DNA of 64,000 nt from Prochlorococcus sp. AG-679-M10. GTDB taxonomy: Bacteria > Cyanobacteriota > Cyanobacteriia > PCC-6307 > Cyanobiaceae. How positions within the stretch are numbered: the stretch's first letter is position 1; each line of letters starts with the position of its first letter. Shown here piece by piece: positions 1-10,344 of this stretch. The translations under genes and the position numbers were made by a program. Below the pieces are notes generated by a model that ran no database searches, had not been told where the DNA came from, and saw only the letters and a list, made by a program, of their open reading frames with translations. The DNA lies in NCBI GenBank assembly GCA_003210655.1, contig QCUQ01000002.1, positions 1 to 64,000 of the forward strand. The letters are read 5' to 3'.

Positions 1-299
1 TACTATGGCTAAAAATCAATCACTTACTGACTTTAACTTTTTCATTAATAACAAATAAAATTGAATATATGGAAAACAAAATATCTGAACTTACATAAAT
101 TAAATACAGGGGGGATTATTTGCACCTCTCAAGTCTTTAAACCATTATCATAAAAGTTATTGTTGATCTTTTGATTCAAATATCACTTATGCGTTTGGAG
201 AATAGATAAATATAGTACTAATAACCACAAAGAAGTTCTAATAGGGTAAAAATACTCTATTAATTTTAAATTTTTTAAAGGAAAATAAAGTACGGGCTT
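1..299. other. Left-edge region, mostly non-coding
   Basis: No substantial gene is visible in this AT-rich stretch. Positions 5-58 hold a short open frame on the plus strand (MAKNQSLTDFNFFINNK, then TAA). The frame stays open to the window edge, so it could be the tail of an upstream gene or a chance ORF. A G-run lies near 109-114. A possible hairpin lies at 240-261 and is listed separately. The rest is probably the 5' region of the small gene that starts at 310. Confidence 0.35.
240..261 (+). other. Hairpin upstream of the CP12-like gene
   Basis: Nine bases (AATAGGGTA) can pair with TACTCTATT across a four-base A loop, with one G-U pair. T-rich sequence follows at 262-277. The shape resembles a weak intrinsic terminator or a 5' leader hairpin. 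It lies about 50 bases before the ATG at 310, so it could end upstream transcription or sit in the leader of that gene. No function is proven. Confidence 0.3.
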
Positions 300-309
300 A
301 GGAGGCTTT

Positions 310-492
310 ATGAAGCTATTCAATCAATTCAATATCCTTCCAAAATACTTAACAGCATTTAACTATGCAGGGTTAAATCTGAATGAAACTCCCAAAGAAC
401 TTGGGCAATGCACTAAAGAGTTTCAAACCTTCTGGGATAGAGAATGTAGAAAAAATCCAACTAATCAGAATTGTTTAATTTATTGTGACTGA
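310..492 (+). CDS. Small CP12-like protein
   Basis: This 60-residue protein is preceded by a strong Shine-Dalgarno sequence (AGGAGG at 300-305, four bases before the ATG), unusual in this AT-rich window and good support for the start. Its C-terminus carries Cys46-RKNPTNQN-Cys55-LIY followed by Cys59 and Asp60. The spacing C-x8-C and the C-x-x-N-P...C-x-(V/I)-Y-x-D pattern match the C-terminal GAPDH-binding loop of CP12, the intrinsically disordered redox linker of GAPDH and phosphoribulokinase in the Calvin cycle. Cys34 is the only cysteine upstream, so the classic N-terminal cysteine pair is absent. The first 30 residues do not resemble standard CP12. It may be a divergent CP12-like regulator or a small protein that kept only this loop. 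The resemblance is seen in the sequence; the role is inferred. Confidence 0.5.
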   Translation: MKLFNQFNILPKYLTAFNYAGLNLNETPKELGQCTKEFQTFWDRECRKNPTNQNCLIYCD

Positions 493-552
493 GTGCTATT
501 TCTTTTTCATATAGGAAGGTTTAATATTCATTAATTTTAAAAGTTAATCTTT

Positions 553-714
553 CTAATAATCATTATCTGAAACACATATCCCTAAACAACGTATCCCATT
601 CGAAGCGGTCCTTTTACAGTGATTACACAGAACCTTATCTTTATCTAAAGAAAATCGCGATTCTTTTTTTGTTTCATCACTTATCAAATTGAGGTTAGGC
701 TCATAAGCTTCCAT
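553..714 (-). CDS. Small protein with four paired cysteines, hypothetical
   Basis: I do not recognise this 53-residue protein. I chose the ATG at 714 (MEAYEPNLN...) because it overlaps the end of the upstream gene by only 14 bases, a usual coupled arrangement; a longer frame begins at 750. Cysteines 30, 33, 43 and 47 form a C-x2-C-x9-C-x3-C pattern, as in a small zinc-binding knuckle. The first half is polar and probably flexible. It follows the 214-residue hypothetical gene and is likely co-transcribed and translationally coupled with it. Metal binding is inference from the cysteine spacing. Confidence 0.55.
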   Translation of the reverse strand: MEAYEPNLNLISDETKKESRFSLDKDKVLCNHCKRTASNGIRCLGICVSDNDY

Positions 715-1345
715 TATTGTTTTTTTTACTTGGATCGATACTAACAACAAAAGAAGGATTAGCGTTAGAAGAGGGTATATCCATAATCTTTACAGACTCT
801 TTGGGTTCGTCAATAACTTCAATTTCCTTAGGGTTCTCATCTACAGCACACGCCTCAAGGGCTTCTCTAAGAAGGGAATCAAAAGTTGCCCCAGGTAACC
901 TATGTCTTGCAACCTCAAGAAAAGTTCTTGGTAATGATTCAGAAGCAGCATCCCTTAACGCAGGATTATTCTTTCTATAATCTTGTTCTTCTTCTATAGA
1001 TTTGATAAATCTCATTGTGACATCTCTTTTAGTAGATGCTTTTATCAAAGTATCATTTTCAGAATTTATAGAATTTGATTCATTCTCAAGGTCACTGAGC
1101 CTTTTCTCAAGACTATTTAAAACCTCATTAGCCTCTTTACTTATATGCGATAGTTGTCCGTCAGATAAATTTGGTAAATCAGCAACAAATACCTTTCCGT
1201 GATCTCTCAAAGTTAAAAAAGTTGGACGGGGACCTTGATTTTGGCGCCCATTAAAATCTGAATTATTACCTATTGGTCTTTTAGGGGGTGTAGGTCCAGC
1301 TGAACTACGTCTACGTGTAATTCTTTGATTATTTTCAAAGGGCAT
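701..1345 (-). CDS. Conserved hypothetical protein with coiled-coil segment
   Basis: This 214-residue soluble protein belongs to no family I can name. Residues 1-40 are rich in Arg, Pro, Asn and Gly and look disordered. Residues about 42-60 (TFLTLRDHGKVFVADLPNL) look like a conserved structured patch. Residues about 62-105 are charged and heptad-like, suggesting a coiled coil. Residues 128-170 form a probable helical domain with an LPRTFLEVARHRLPG core, and the tail is acidic then polar. No signal peptide or membrane segment is seen. It sits downstream of purM on the same strand with a 134-base gap, so it may have its own promoter; an AT-rich TATAATA-like stretch lies near 1405. Confidence 0.7.
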   Translation of the reverse strand: MPFENNQRITRRRSSAGPTPPKRPIGNNSDFNGRQNQGPRPTFLTLRDHGKVFVADLPNLSDGQLSHISKEANEVLNSLEKRLSDLENESNSINSENDTLIKASTKRDVTMRFIKSIEEEQDYRKNNPALRDAASESLPRTFLEVARHRLPGATFDSLLREALEACAVDENPKEIEVIDEPKESVKIMDIPSSNANPSFVVSIDPSKKNNNGSL

Positions 1346-1479
1346 TGTATTAAAGTTAAATCTAATTACTTAAATCTCCGATATAACTCGGTGTTAGTTT
1401 TATTATATTACACCTAACTTTTTCATTTGTGTAGATAAATTTAATTTGTAATTTCTCAATAAAATTTTATTCAAACGAT

Positions 1480-2523
1480 TTAAATTATTATTTCAGGCAA
1501 AAAATTATTCTCTTCTGAATTATCTTTCTTGAGAACCTTCCCTAAGACCCAACTTGATATTTCGCAAGCATCACAAATATTTAAAATCTCATCCTTATAT
1601 TTCTTATCAATTATTAAACAAAACCCAACCCCAAGATTAAAAGTATTCCAAAAATCTTGTTCAGGAATCTGACCGACATCCTTTAAGAATTGAAATAAAG
1701 CAGGAATCTTCCAAGATTTCTTATCTATATAAGGAATAAAATCAGAGGACATACACCTAGGTAAATTCTCAGGAATTCCTCCTCCAGTGATATGCGACAT
1801 TCCCTTTATTTGAATATTCTGAGATAAAATTTGATTTACAATTTTAAAATAAATTTTTGTAGGTTTTAATAATTGATCATAAAAATCTAAGTGGTATTTT
1901 TTTTCAAATTGCTTATCAATTTGATTATTATTTTCAATTATTTTTCTAACTAAACTAAATCCGTTACTATGAATTCCGTTACTTTGTAATGCGATTATCA
2001 AATCATTTTCACATATTTTTTTGCCATTAATTAATTTTTCTTCATCTACGATTCCAACACAAAATCCTGCCAAATCATACTTATTCTTTGAGTAAAATCC
2101 AGGCATCTCGGCAGTTTCTCCTCCAAGTATAGAGCAGTTATTTTCTCGACAACTATGAGCAATGCCTTTAACAACTTCTAATAATTGATTTTTTTCAAGC
2201 TTACCAGTAGCAATATAATCAAGAAAAAATAGCGGTTTTGCCCCAGTTGTAATAATGTCATTCATACACATTGCTACTAAATCAATCCCAACTTCAAAAT
2301 GAAAGTTTTTGATTTGCGCTAATTCCAATTTCGTTCCAACACCATCAGTTCCTGATACTAAGACAGGTTTTTTTAAACCCTCAAGAGGGATTTTAAATAA
2401 ACCACCAAATCCTCCAATCCCTTCCATGACGTTAGTTGAATATGTTGACTCGACAGCCTCCTTTATTTCTGAGACAAATTCTCTTCCAGCTTTTATGTCA
2501 ACTCCCGATGTTTTGTAATCCAT
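1480..2523 (-). CDS. purM: Phosphoribosylformylglycinamidine cyclo-ligase (AIR synthetase)
   Basis: PurM catalyses the ATP-dependent ring closure of formylglycinamidine ribonucleotide to aminoimidazole ribonucleotide, step five of purine synthesis in the cytosol. The 347-residue length is normal. The ATP and substrate signature SGTDGVGTKL lies at residues 57-66. The GGETAEMPG motif, the NGIHSNGFSL motif and the SHITGGGIPENLPR segment are all in the expected order. It is divergent from panC-cmk across about 97 bases that must hold both promoters. No other purine gene is adjacent, which is common in cyanobacteria. No defects are seen. Confidence 0.96.
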   Translation of the reverse strand: MDYKTSGVDIKAGREFVSEIKEAVESTYSTNVMEGIGGFGGLFKIPLEGLKKPVLVSGTDGVGTKLELAQIKNFHFEVGIDLVAMCMNDIITTGAKPLFFLDYIATGKLEKNQLLEVVKGIAHSCRENNCSILGGETAEMPGFYSKNKYDLAGFCVGIVDEEKLINGKKICENDLIIALQSNGIHSNGFSLVRKIIENNNQIDKQFEKKYHLDFYDQLLKPTKIYFKIVNQILSQNIQIKGMSHITGGGIPENLPRCMSSDFIPYIDKKSWKIPALFQFLKDVGQIPEQDFWNTFNLGVGFCLIIDKKYKDEILNICDACEISSWVLGKVLKKDNSEENNFLPEIII

Positions 2524-2620
2524 AAAATAAAAATGATAGACTTCCCTTATATAGATATTCCTCCGTAGATTGCTTTTGTCCAGTAATTATTTATTAAATA
2601 GATTTATTTTTTAAAACAAA

Positions 2621-4150
2621 GTGAGCAAGATAATAAGAAAAACAGAAGAGCTTAAAGAATGGAGACGAAATCTCAAAAGTGATATTAACTTTATCCCAAC
2701 TATGGGTAATCTTCATAATGGTCATCAAAAATTAATATCAACTGCAAAAAGTTCAAATTGCAATACAAACTTATTAAGTATTTTTGTTAATCCACTTCAA
2801 TTTGAAAGCAAAGAAGATCTTAAAAGCTACCCTAAAACTGTTGATAAAGATATTGAAATTGCTTTTTCTAATGGGGCAGATGTAATTTTTATTCCAAATA
2901 TAATTGATATCTATCCCAAAAATAATAAAAGCATAAGTTATTTGAAAGCTTCTAAAGAATTATCTTCAGCTTTATGTGGGCTTACAAGAGTGGGGCATTT
3001 TGATGGGGTTTGCACTGTTGTTTATAGATTACTAAAACTCATACAACCTAAAAATCTTTTTTTAGGAGAAAAAGACTGGCAGCAACTATTAATCATCAAA
3101 AACCTTTTAGAAGAAAAAAAATTCAATATCAATGTTATTTCTGTTCCTACTCAAAGAGATTCTGATGGGGTCCCATTTAGTTCGCGTAATAATCTTTTAT
3201 CCAAAAATGAAAAGGAAATTATCAAATTATTCTCAAATGAACTAAGTCATGCAAAAAAAATTTTTGAAAAGGATAAAAAGATTGACTTAAAACAACTAAC
3301 CAAAAAACTCGAATCAAAAAATATTTCAATTGAATATCTAGAACATTTACATCCCTATAGTTTGAAAAAAGTTCAAACAAAGGATAATATTTCAATTTTA
3401 GCTGGTGCGATAAAATGTGGGAAAACAAGATTAATTGATCACGTTTTTCTTATGAAAAGAAACCCAATTATTGCGATTGATGGGCCAGCAGGTTCAGGGA
3501 AAAGTACCATAACAAAGTTAATTGCCAAGGAGTTAAATCTTTTATATCTAGATACTGGAGCAATGTATAGAGCAATAAGTTGGCTCTTTAAAAAAGAAAA
3601 GATTAATTATGCTAAAGAGTCAGAATTAAAAAAAATTCTTAATGATATTTCTATTATTTTTAAGTCAAATTCTCTTTGTCAGCAAGATGTATTCATAAAT
3701 GATTTTTGTGTAACTGAAGCAATTCGTTCACAAGAAATAAGTTCTATTGTTTCTAAAATTTCATCAATAAAAAAAGTTAGAGAATTTTTGGTTAATGAGC
3801 AAAGAAAAATTGGAAAATCTGGAGGCTTAGTGGCTGAAGGTAGAGATATAGGAACAACAGTTTTTCCAGATGCAGAACTTAAAATATTCCTAACAGCTAG
3901 TATTGATGAAAGAGCTAAAAGAAGAAAGTTAGAATTAGAACTAAGAGGCACTGAAGAAATAGACTTCAATCAATTAAGAGAACTTATAAGTAAAAGAGAT
4001 TTTGAGGATTCAACAAGAGAAATTTCTCCTCTCAAAAAAGCAAAAGATGCAATTGAACTTCTTACCGATGGGTATTCAATTAATCAAATGGTAGAAAAAA
4101 TTATTAACATCTACAATTTAAATATTCCAAAAGAGATTCAACGCGAATAA
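2621..4150 (+). CDS. panC/cmk: Fused pantothenate synthetase / cytidylate kinase
   Basis: This 509-residue bifunctional enzyme has two domains. Residues 1 to about 275 are PanC, which condenses pantoate and beta-alanine with ATP to make pantothenate for coenzyme A. It shows the nucleotide motif PTMGNLHNGH at 26-35, then FVNPLQFE, GHFDGVCTVV and LGEKDWQQ. From Met278 onward it is Cmk, which phosphorylates CMP and dCMP. It shows the P-loop GPAGSGKST at 288-296, the YLDTGAMYRA substrate motif and AEGRDIGTTVFP. The fusion is a known cyanobacterial arrangement. Translation starts at a GTG. The gene is divergent from purM and ends two bases before the convergent phosphatase gene. Confidence 0.95.
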   Translation: MSKIIRKTEELKEWRRNLKSDINFIPTMGNLHNGHQKLISTAKSSNCNTNLLSIFVNPLQFESKEDLKSYPKTVDKDIEIAFSNGADVIFIPNIIDIYPKNNKSISYLKASKELSSALCGLTRVGHFDGVCTVVYRLLKLIQPKNLFLGEKDWQQLLIIKNLLEEKKFNINVISVPTQRDSDGVPFSSRNNLLSKNEKEIIKLFSNELSHAKKIFEKDKKIDLKQLTKKLESKNISIEYLEHLHPYSLKKVQTKDNISILAGAIKCGKTRLIDHVFLMKRNPIIAIDGPAGSGKSTITKLIAKELNLLYLDTGAMYRAISWLFKKEKINYAKESELKKILNDISIIFKSNSLCQQDVFINDFCVTEAIRSQEISSIVSKISSIKKVREFLVNEQRKIGKSGGLVAEGRDIGTTVFPDAELKIFLTASIDERAKRRKLELELRGTEEIDFNQLRELISKRDFEDSTREISPLKKAKDAIELLTDGYSINQMVEKIINIYNLNIPKEIQRE

Positions 4151-4151
4151 T

Positions 4152-4643
4152 TTAACAAATAGTATCTAAAAAACCACTTACAGAGTCTTCTAAAATATCA
4201 AGAACATTATCAAATCCCTCATCCCCTCCAAAGTAAGGATCGGGGACTTCTACTTCTTGAAAAATTGCTCTGAAATTTTGTATCTTTTTTATTGATGCAA
4301 AATTAGACAATGATTTTCGAGCTTTCAAATCAATAATATTTTCATAATTTGAGTCATCCATAGCAACTATATAGTTAAATTTTTCAAAATCATTAGAATT
4401 TATTTGTCTAGCTCTACTTGCGATTTCTATACCCCTTTTTTGTGAAGCTATTCTCATTCTAGTATCAGAATTCTTCCCTATATGCCAACTGCCAGTCCCC
4501 GCAGAATCAACAATAAAACAATCATTTAATCCTTTCTTATTTATTAAATCCAGAAATATAGCTTCTGCAGCAGGAGACCTACAGATATTACCTAAACATA
4601 CAAAAAGAACTGATTGTTTTTTCATCTTATTTAAAATATCCAA
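4152..4643 (-). CDS. Low-molecular-weight protein-tyrosine phosphatase family protein
   Basis: This 163-residue cytosolic enzyme has the LMW-PTP signature VCLGNICRS, with the nucleophile Cys16 and phosphate-binding Arg22 in the C-x5-R loop. The distal general-acid motif DPYFGG is present near residue 134. The family hydrolyses phosphotyrosine, and some members act on phosphoarginine or on bacterial tyrosine kinases; the substrate here is unknown. A start at the internal Met7 (MKKQSVLFVC) is also possible. It follows pebB with a gap of only two bases, so it may be the last gene of the bilin operon, although a functional link is not known. Confidence 0.88.
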   Translation of the reverse strand: MDILNKMKKQSVLFVCLGNICRSPAAEAIFLDLINKKGLNDCFIVDSAGTGSWHIGKNSDTRMRIASQKRGIEIASRARQINSNDFEKFNYIVAMDDSNYENIIDLKARKSLSNFASIKKIQNFRAIFQEVEVPDPYFGGDEGFDNVLDILEDSVSGFLDTIC

Positions 4644-4645
4644 AA

Positions 4646-5419
4646 TTATAAAACTTTATTAGTAGAAAATAATACTTTATTAATTAAGGATTCTGTAAAA
4701 TCCTTACCAAATAAACTTGATAACATTGGCCTTGCTGGGTCTTTATCCCTTCTATAATTCAAATAATCATTTTGACCATTAATTAACTCTTGTTGTAAAC
4801 CTTGCCCAACTTTATCACTTTCAAAAAGAGTTTTTAGATACAAATTCAAATATTCAGTAAATGAATTATAAAGCTGATTTTTTATCAAATTATCACTTTC
4901 TTGTTTTTTCGGTAATCTAGACCAGATCAATCCTGGGGAAAAAAATCTTGCTACATCTTCAGACATTTTTTCAGCAACAGGGAGAGAAGAATGACAAGAT
5001 TTCTTAAGTTTTATAAGTTGTTCGAGTAATTCAGAATTAAACTGATTTTCGACTTTTAAAGACGGCTGAAAATCTAAAACTAATAAATGACTATTAGGCA
5101 AAGAAACAAAATCCACCCCTAAGAATGGAATGTTATAGGTAGTATTTGGGATAATTAAAAAATTCAAAACAGAATAATTTGGACTATTAATGCATACAGC
5201 TCTTGCGAAGTTAATTCTTTTCTGATGAGTGGCTCCCCATGTGAAAAGATTTATATTATTTTTTGATTTTTTTGAACCATAAGTTGACTCTTTATAAGAA
5301 AAATCAGAAGGTATTTTATGTTCGTCGCAATGATATTTGGCTAACTTAGAAATTAAGAATTTTATAAATTTAGCCCATTGCCATTCTTCTCTATAAAAAA
5401 TAGTATTTTGAATTAGCAT
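4646..5419 (-). CDS. pebB: Phycoerythrobilin:ferredoxin oxidoreductase
   Basis: PebB is a ferredoxin-dependent bilin reductase that converts 15,16-dihydrobiliverdin to phycoerythrobilin. The 257-residue protein has the family segments [41 protein letters not shown] and a C-terminal [13 protein letters not shown] block, matching the R(D/E)KDPA...LFG ending shared by these reductases. Its start codon directly follows the pebA stop, implying translational coupling. The substrate comes from PebA in the same operon and the two family members are thought to channel it. I assign PebB rather than PebA by sequence character, its longer length and its position after the shorter PebA-like gene. Confidence 0.9.
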   Translation of the reverse strand: MLIQNTIFYREEWQWAKFIKFLISKLAKYHCDEHKIPSDFSYKESTYGSKKSKNNINLFTWGATHQKRINFARAVCINSPNYSVLNFLIIPNTTYNIPFLGVDFVSLPNSHLLVLDFQPSLKVENQFNSELLEQLIKLKKSCHSSLPVAEKMSEDVARFFSPGLIWSRLPKKQESDNLIKNQLYNSFTEYLNLYLKTLFESDKVGQGLQQELINGQNDYLNYRRDKDPARPMLSSLFGKDFTESLINKVLFSTNKVL

Positions 5420-6846
<1,427 letters not shown>

Positions 6847-6903
6847 TTATGTATTTTCAGAATTGTACATATATTTAATCTACAAGGAAAATATATAAAA
6901 CAG

Positions 6904-7368
6904 CTAATTTTTGTTACCAGTAGATGTTGTAGAGAATAAATTGTAAAGTTCTTTACAAACTAAAAAAAGATTATCTTTTTGTTCCTTCTGAGGTAAATGA
7001 GTCCCCGTCATCTCCCAATCACCAATAGTAGCTACTCTCCATCTTTCAGCAGGAATTATCATTCCGCGCATTACTATTCCTAACAACTTAGGTACTCTAT
7101 TGTCGCAATTATTTTCAATTCTTAATTGCAGTAAAACTGCTCTACATTCTATACTTGGACTCCAACCAGGAAAATGAAAAGAAAAATCAAGAGTATCAAA
7201 CCAATCTCTATCATTTGCGTTATCCCAAGGACTAAAATTAACACTCGCATCTGGGAAATATTTACGAAATAATGCAGCGGTAGTAGCTACCTTATTAGCT
7301 ATTTCAAGATTACTAACATTTGAACTTGCATTCATAAGCGGTAATAAACCTTTGATTGAAGTTGACAT
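6904..7368 (-). CDS. Conserved hypothetical protein
   Basis: I do not recognise the family of this 154-residue protein. It has no signal peptide or membrane span. A Trp- and Phe-rich central part (FSPWDNANDRDWFDTLDFSFHF, residues about 45-67) is followed by an IECRAVLLQLRI strand and a GDWEMTGTHLPQ motif. The composition suggests a compact alpha/beta fold, and the order of conserved-looking aromatic residues suggests selection. It is divergent from icd across 185 bases and lies 57 bases upstream of ho1 on the same strand, so co-transcription with the bilin genes is possible. Confidence 0.75.
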   Translation of the reverse strand: MSTSIKGLLPLMNASSNVSNLEIANKVATTAALFRKYFPDASVNFSPWDNANDRDWFDTLDFSFHFPGWSPSIECRAVLLQLRIENNCDNRVPKLLGIVMRGMIIPAERWRVATIGDWEMTGTHLPQKEQKDNLFLVCKELYNLFSTTSTGNKN

Positions 7369-7553
7369 AATTTCTTCAGCCTTGCTTATTAAATTCTTTT
7401 TCTTTTAACAAAGATGTGGAAATGCTGATTAATAAACTGTTATCTATTCACATTTGAATAATTAATTTCTAGTTTTTAAAGGATATCCTTAATTACAATT
7501 TAAGATACCAGAATACTATACTAGTTAACTTTTTAACTATTTAATCAAGCGCT

Positions 7554-8978
7554 ATGCCTAAATTTGAAAAATTAGATTTACCCGCAGAAGGAGAGTTAAT
7601 TACTTTTAATCAAGGGAAGCCTAATGTTCCCAATAATCCCATTGTCCCTTACATAAGAGGTGACGGTACTGGGGTAGATATTTGGCCAGCTACCCAGCTT
7701 GTTCTTGATGAAGCAATAAAAAAAAGTTATGGAGATGAAAGAAAAATAAATTGGTTCAAGGTATATGCTGGCGATGAAGCTTGTGAAATATACGGTACTT
7801 ACAACTATTTACCACAGGATACTATTGAAGCCATAAGACACTTTGGCGTTGCGATTAAAGGTCCATTAACAACTCCTATAGGAGGGGGGATTAGATCTTT
7901 AAATGTCGCATTAAGGCAAATTTTTGACTTATATAGCTGTGTTAGACCTTGTAAATACTATTCAGGGACACCTAGTCCTCATAAAAATCCACAAAATTTA
8001 GACGTAATTGTTTATAGAGAAAATACAGAAGACATTTATATGGGTATTGAATGGGAAGCAGATGATCAAACTTGCATTGATTTAATTAATCATTTAAATA
8101 ATGTGGTGATTCCAAATAGTAAAAATTTAAAGAATAGATCCATACCGGAAGGTTCAGGCATTGGGATAAAACCCGTAAGTAAATTAGGAAGTCAGAGACA
8201 TATCAGAAAGGCCATAGAACATGCAAAAAGATTATCAGGAAATAAAAAACATGTAACTTTAGTTCACAAAGGCAATATCATGAAATATACAGAAGGTGCC
8301 TTTAGAGATTGGGGCTATGATTTAGCAGTAAATGAATTCAGAGCAGACTGCATTACGGAAAGAGAAAGCTGGATTTTAGATAATATTCACAAAAATCCAG
8401 AAATTACTATCGAAAATAATGCCAGAAAAATAGAGCCAGGCTTTGACAAGCTAACAAGTAATAAAAAAGCATTTATTTGCGAAGAAATAAAAGAAGTAAT
8501 AGCCTCAATATCAAATTCTCATGGGGATAACAAATGGAAAAATCTCATTATGGTTGATGATCGAATAGCAGACAGTATTTTCCAACAAATTCAAACAAGG
8601 CCTCAAGAATATTCTATTCTTGCGACCTTGAACTTAAACGGAGATTATGTTTCTGATGCCGCTGCTGCAATTGTGGGAGGTTTAGGTATGGCCCCAGGAG
8701 CTAATATTGGAGATAATTCCGCAATTTTTGAAGCAACACATGGAACAGCCCCAAAGCATGCAGGATTAAATAAAATTAATCCGGGTTCGGTAATTCTTAG
8801 TGGCGTAATGATGCTTGAATATTTTGGTTGGAATGAAGCAGCGAACTTGGTAACTTCTGGAATAAGCAAAGCTATTGAAGAAAAAAAAGTCACCTATGAT
8901 CTAGCACGCTTAATGGAACCAAATGTAGCACCACTATCATGTAGTGGTTTTGCTGAAGCAATTATCTCAAATTTTTAA
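7554..8978 (+). CDS. icd: NADP-dependent isocitrate dehydrogenase
   Basis: Icd oxidatively decarboxylates isocitrate to 2-oxoglutarate, giving NADPH and the carbon skeleton for ammonia assimilation. In cyanobacteria this links carbon to nitrogen sensing. The 474-residue length fits the cyanobacterial type. Visible features are the TTPIGGGIRSLNVALRQ substrate segment (Ser115, Asn117, Arg121), YRENTEDIYMG near 154-164, LVHKGNIMKYTEG, the metal-binding NLNGDYVSDAAAA and the cofactor segment FEATHGTAPKHAG. It is transcribed alone. Its 3' end overlaps the convergent DUF1537 gene by 17 bases. Confidence 0.97.
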   Translation: MPKFEKLDLPAEGELITFNQGKPNVPNNPIVPYIRGDGTGVDIWPATQLVLDEAIKKSYGDERKINWFKVYAGDEACEIYGTYNYLPQDTIEAIRHFGVAIKGPLTTPIGGGIRSLNVALRQIFDLYSCVRPCKYYSGTPSPHKNPQNLDVIVYRENTEDIYMGIEWEADDQTCIDLINHLNNVVIPNSKNLKNRSIPEGSGIGIKPVSKLGSQRHIRKAIEHAKRLSGNKKHVTLVHKGNIMKYTEGAFRDWGYDLAVNEFRADCITERESWILDNIHKNPEITIENNARKIEPGFDKLTSNKKAFICEEIKEVIASISNSHGDNKWKNLIMVDDRIADSIFQQIQTRPQEYSILATLNLNGDYVSDAAAAIVGGLGMAPGANIGDNSAIFEATHGTAPKHAGLNKINPGSVILSGVMMLEYFGWNEAANLVTSGISKAIEEKKVTYDLARLMEPNVAPLSCSGFAEAIISNF

Positions 8979-10332
8979 TTGGAAGAATTTTTTTATTTTC
9001 TAAAATACTCCATACTTTTACCAATGCATCATGGTTACCTATATTTCCGGGAAATGTCACGATTGGAAGATTCTCATCATTTTCAAGCTTGAAAGTAACT
9101 AGAGAAACCCCAGTAATTATTTGTCCTTGCAAATAAACATAATTTGCTTTTAATCCATTACTAAGAATTACATTTGAAGTTATTCCCCCTTTAGATACTA
9201 AATACCCTATTTCATTTTTCAAATCTGAAACTAATTCAGAAATAAAATGAGCAAGAGAATTATAAAAATTTACTTGCTCATCGTTGTTACCTAGTGAAAC
9301 TTCCTCTCTTGAGGTAAATAAAACAGGAGTATTTTCTTGCTTCAATATAGATCTGATTTGCTCTAAAAATTTGTTTTTAAATAAAACCAATTGATGGTCA
9401 TTATTTTTTAATTTAGAAATTCTGAGAAATTCAAACACATCCAATTCTATTGGTATACAACTACTTATTTCTAGGAATTCCTTTAGTTGTATTGTTGAAA
9501 GTTTTACATAAGATCCAATTACTAAAAATCCTGGAAGAAATTTTTTTTCACCATTTTTTCTTCTAATATCCGAATAAAAAAATGGTTCTTGAGGATTATC
9601 TGTTACATCAGAAATTGAACTTATAAAACTTGCAGCCGTCCTAAAAAGAAATTTCTTTTCGTTACATAATTTTTTTATTGATAAAGAAAACTTTTTAAGT
9701 TGTGAATAATTCTCAACATCAACAATTACATGAGAGTTTTCTTTTAAATTCCTGATCTTATTAAAAACAATATTTTTTTCTTTACATTCAAGAACTTTCA
9801 TTTCGGATAATTTTAAACTTTGAATATCATTAAATTTAATTTGAGATTTACTTTTCTGAAATAATAATTTTTTGATATTACTTGTTTTGTATCCAAAAAT
9901 TTTATCTTCGGCAAAAATCGTTTGACTTACAGGAATATTATCAACAAAATGGCTTCCATCAATTGTAATTCTTTTACCCTCAATAAATGCTGGAATATGG
10001 AAAGTAGCATCAAAAGGTCCCAAGCAATCATTTATAATTTGAGGCTCTAAAAAATTATGACCACGAAGAGTAGAATCACCTCTACTTACAAAAATAAATT
10101 CTTCTTCATATGATTCTTGTGAGATAACTTTTTTAAGGGCATTACAAATTTCTACTAATCTTAATTTTGCGCCATTTTCTGATAAAGACCTAGTATTAGC
10201 CAAAATAAAAAATAAATTAGATTTACTTTTAAAACCTTTGATTAAAGTGGAATAGTCCCATTTCAAGAGCAATAAACAATTATTTACTGTTTGAGAACCT
10301 GTTGGATCATCATCTATCACTATAACTTTCAT
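8962..10332 (-). CDS. Four-carbon acid sugar kinase family protein (DUF1537)
   Basis: This 456-residue protein has the two-domain layout of the OtnK/DtnK (DUF1537) kinases, which phosphorylate threonate, erythronate and related sugar acids. The N-terminal DDDPTGSQT motif lies at residues 7-15, and FVSRGDSTLRGH near 101-112 is the other N-domain hallmark. The C-terminal half has the YLVSKGGITSN nucleotide-binding segment and a late VTFPGNIGNHDAL block where the usual family has a PGN(F/V)G motif. Substrate cannot be deduced. It runs in the same direction as the mutarotase gene just upstream (12-base gap to the stop), suggesting a small sugar-metabolism operon. The 3' end overlaps icd. Confidence 0.85.
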   Translation of the reverse strand: MKVIVIDDDPTGSQTVNNCLLLLKWDYSTLIKGFKSKSNLFFILANTRSLSENGAKLRLVEICNALKKVISQESYEEEFIFVSRGDSTLRGHNFLEPQIINDCLGPFDATFHIPAFIEGKRITIDGSHFVDNIPVSQTIFAEDKIFGYKTSNIKKLLFQKSKSQIKFNDIQSLKLSEMKVLECKEKNIVFNKIRNLKENSHVIVDVENYSQLKKFSLSIKKLCNEKKFLFRTAASFISSISDVTDNPQEPFFYSDIRRKNGEKKFLPGFLVIGSYVKLSTIQLKEFLEISSCIPIELDVFEFLRISKLKNNDHQLVLFKNKFLEQIRSILKQENTPVLFTSREEVSLGNNDEQVNFYNSLAHFISELVSDLKNEIGYLVSKGGITSNVILSNGLKANYVYLQGQIITGVSLVTFKLENDENLPIVTFPGNIGNHDALVKVWSILENKKILPIKNLR

Positions 10333-10344
10333 AATTATAAGTAA

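Noticed and set aside
1405-1430. Inverted repeat GGTGT...ACACC upstream of the 214-residue gene
   Set aside because: The stem has only five pairs around a 15-base AT-rich loop, and the segment is better seen as a possible -10 region.
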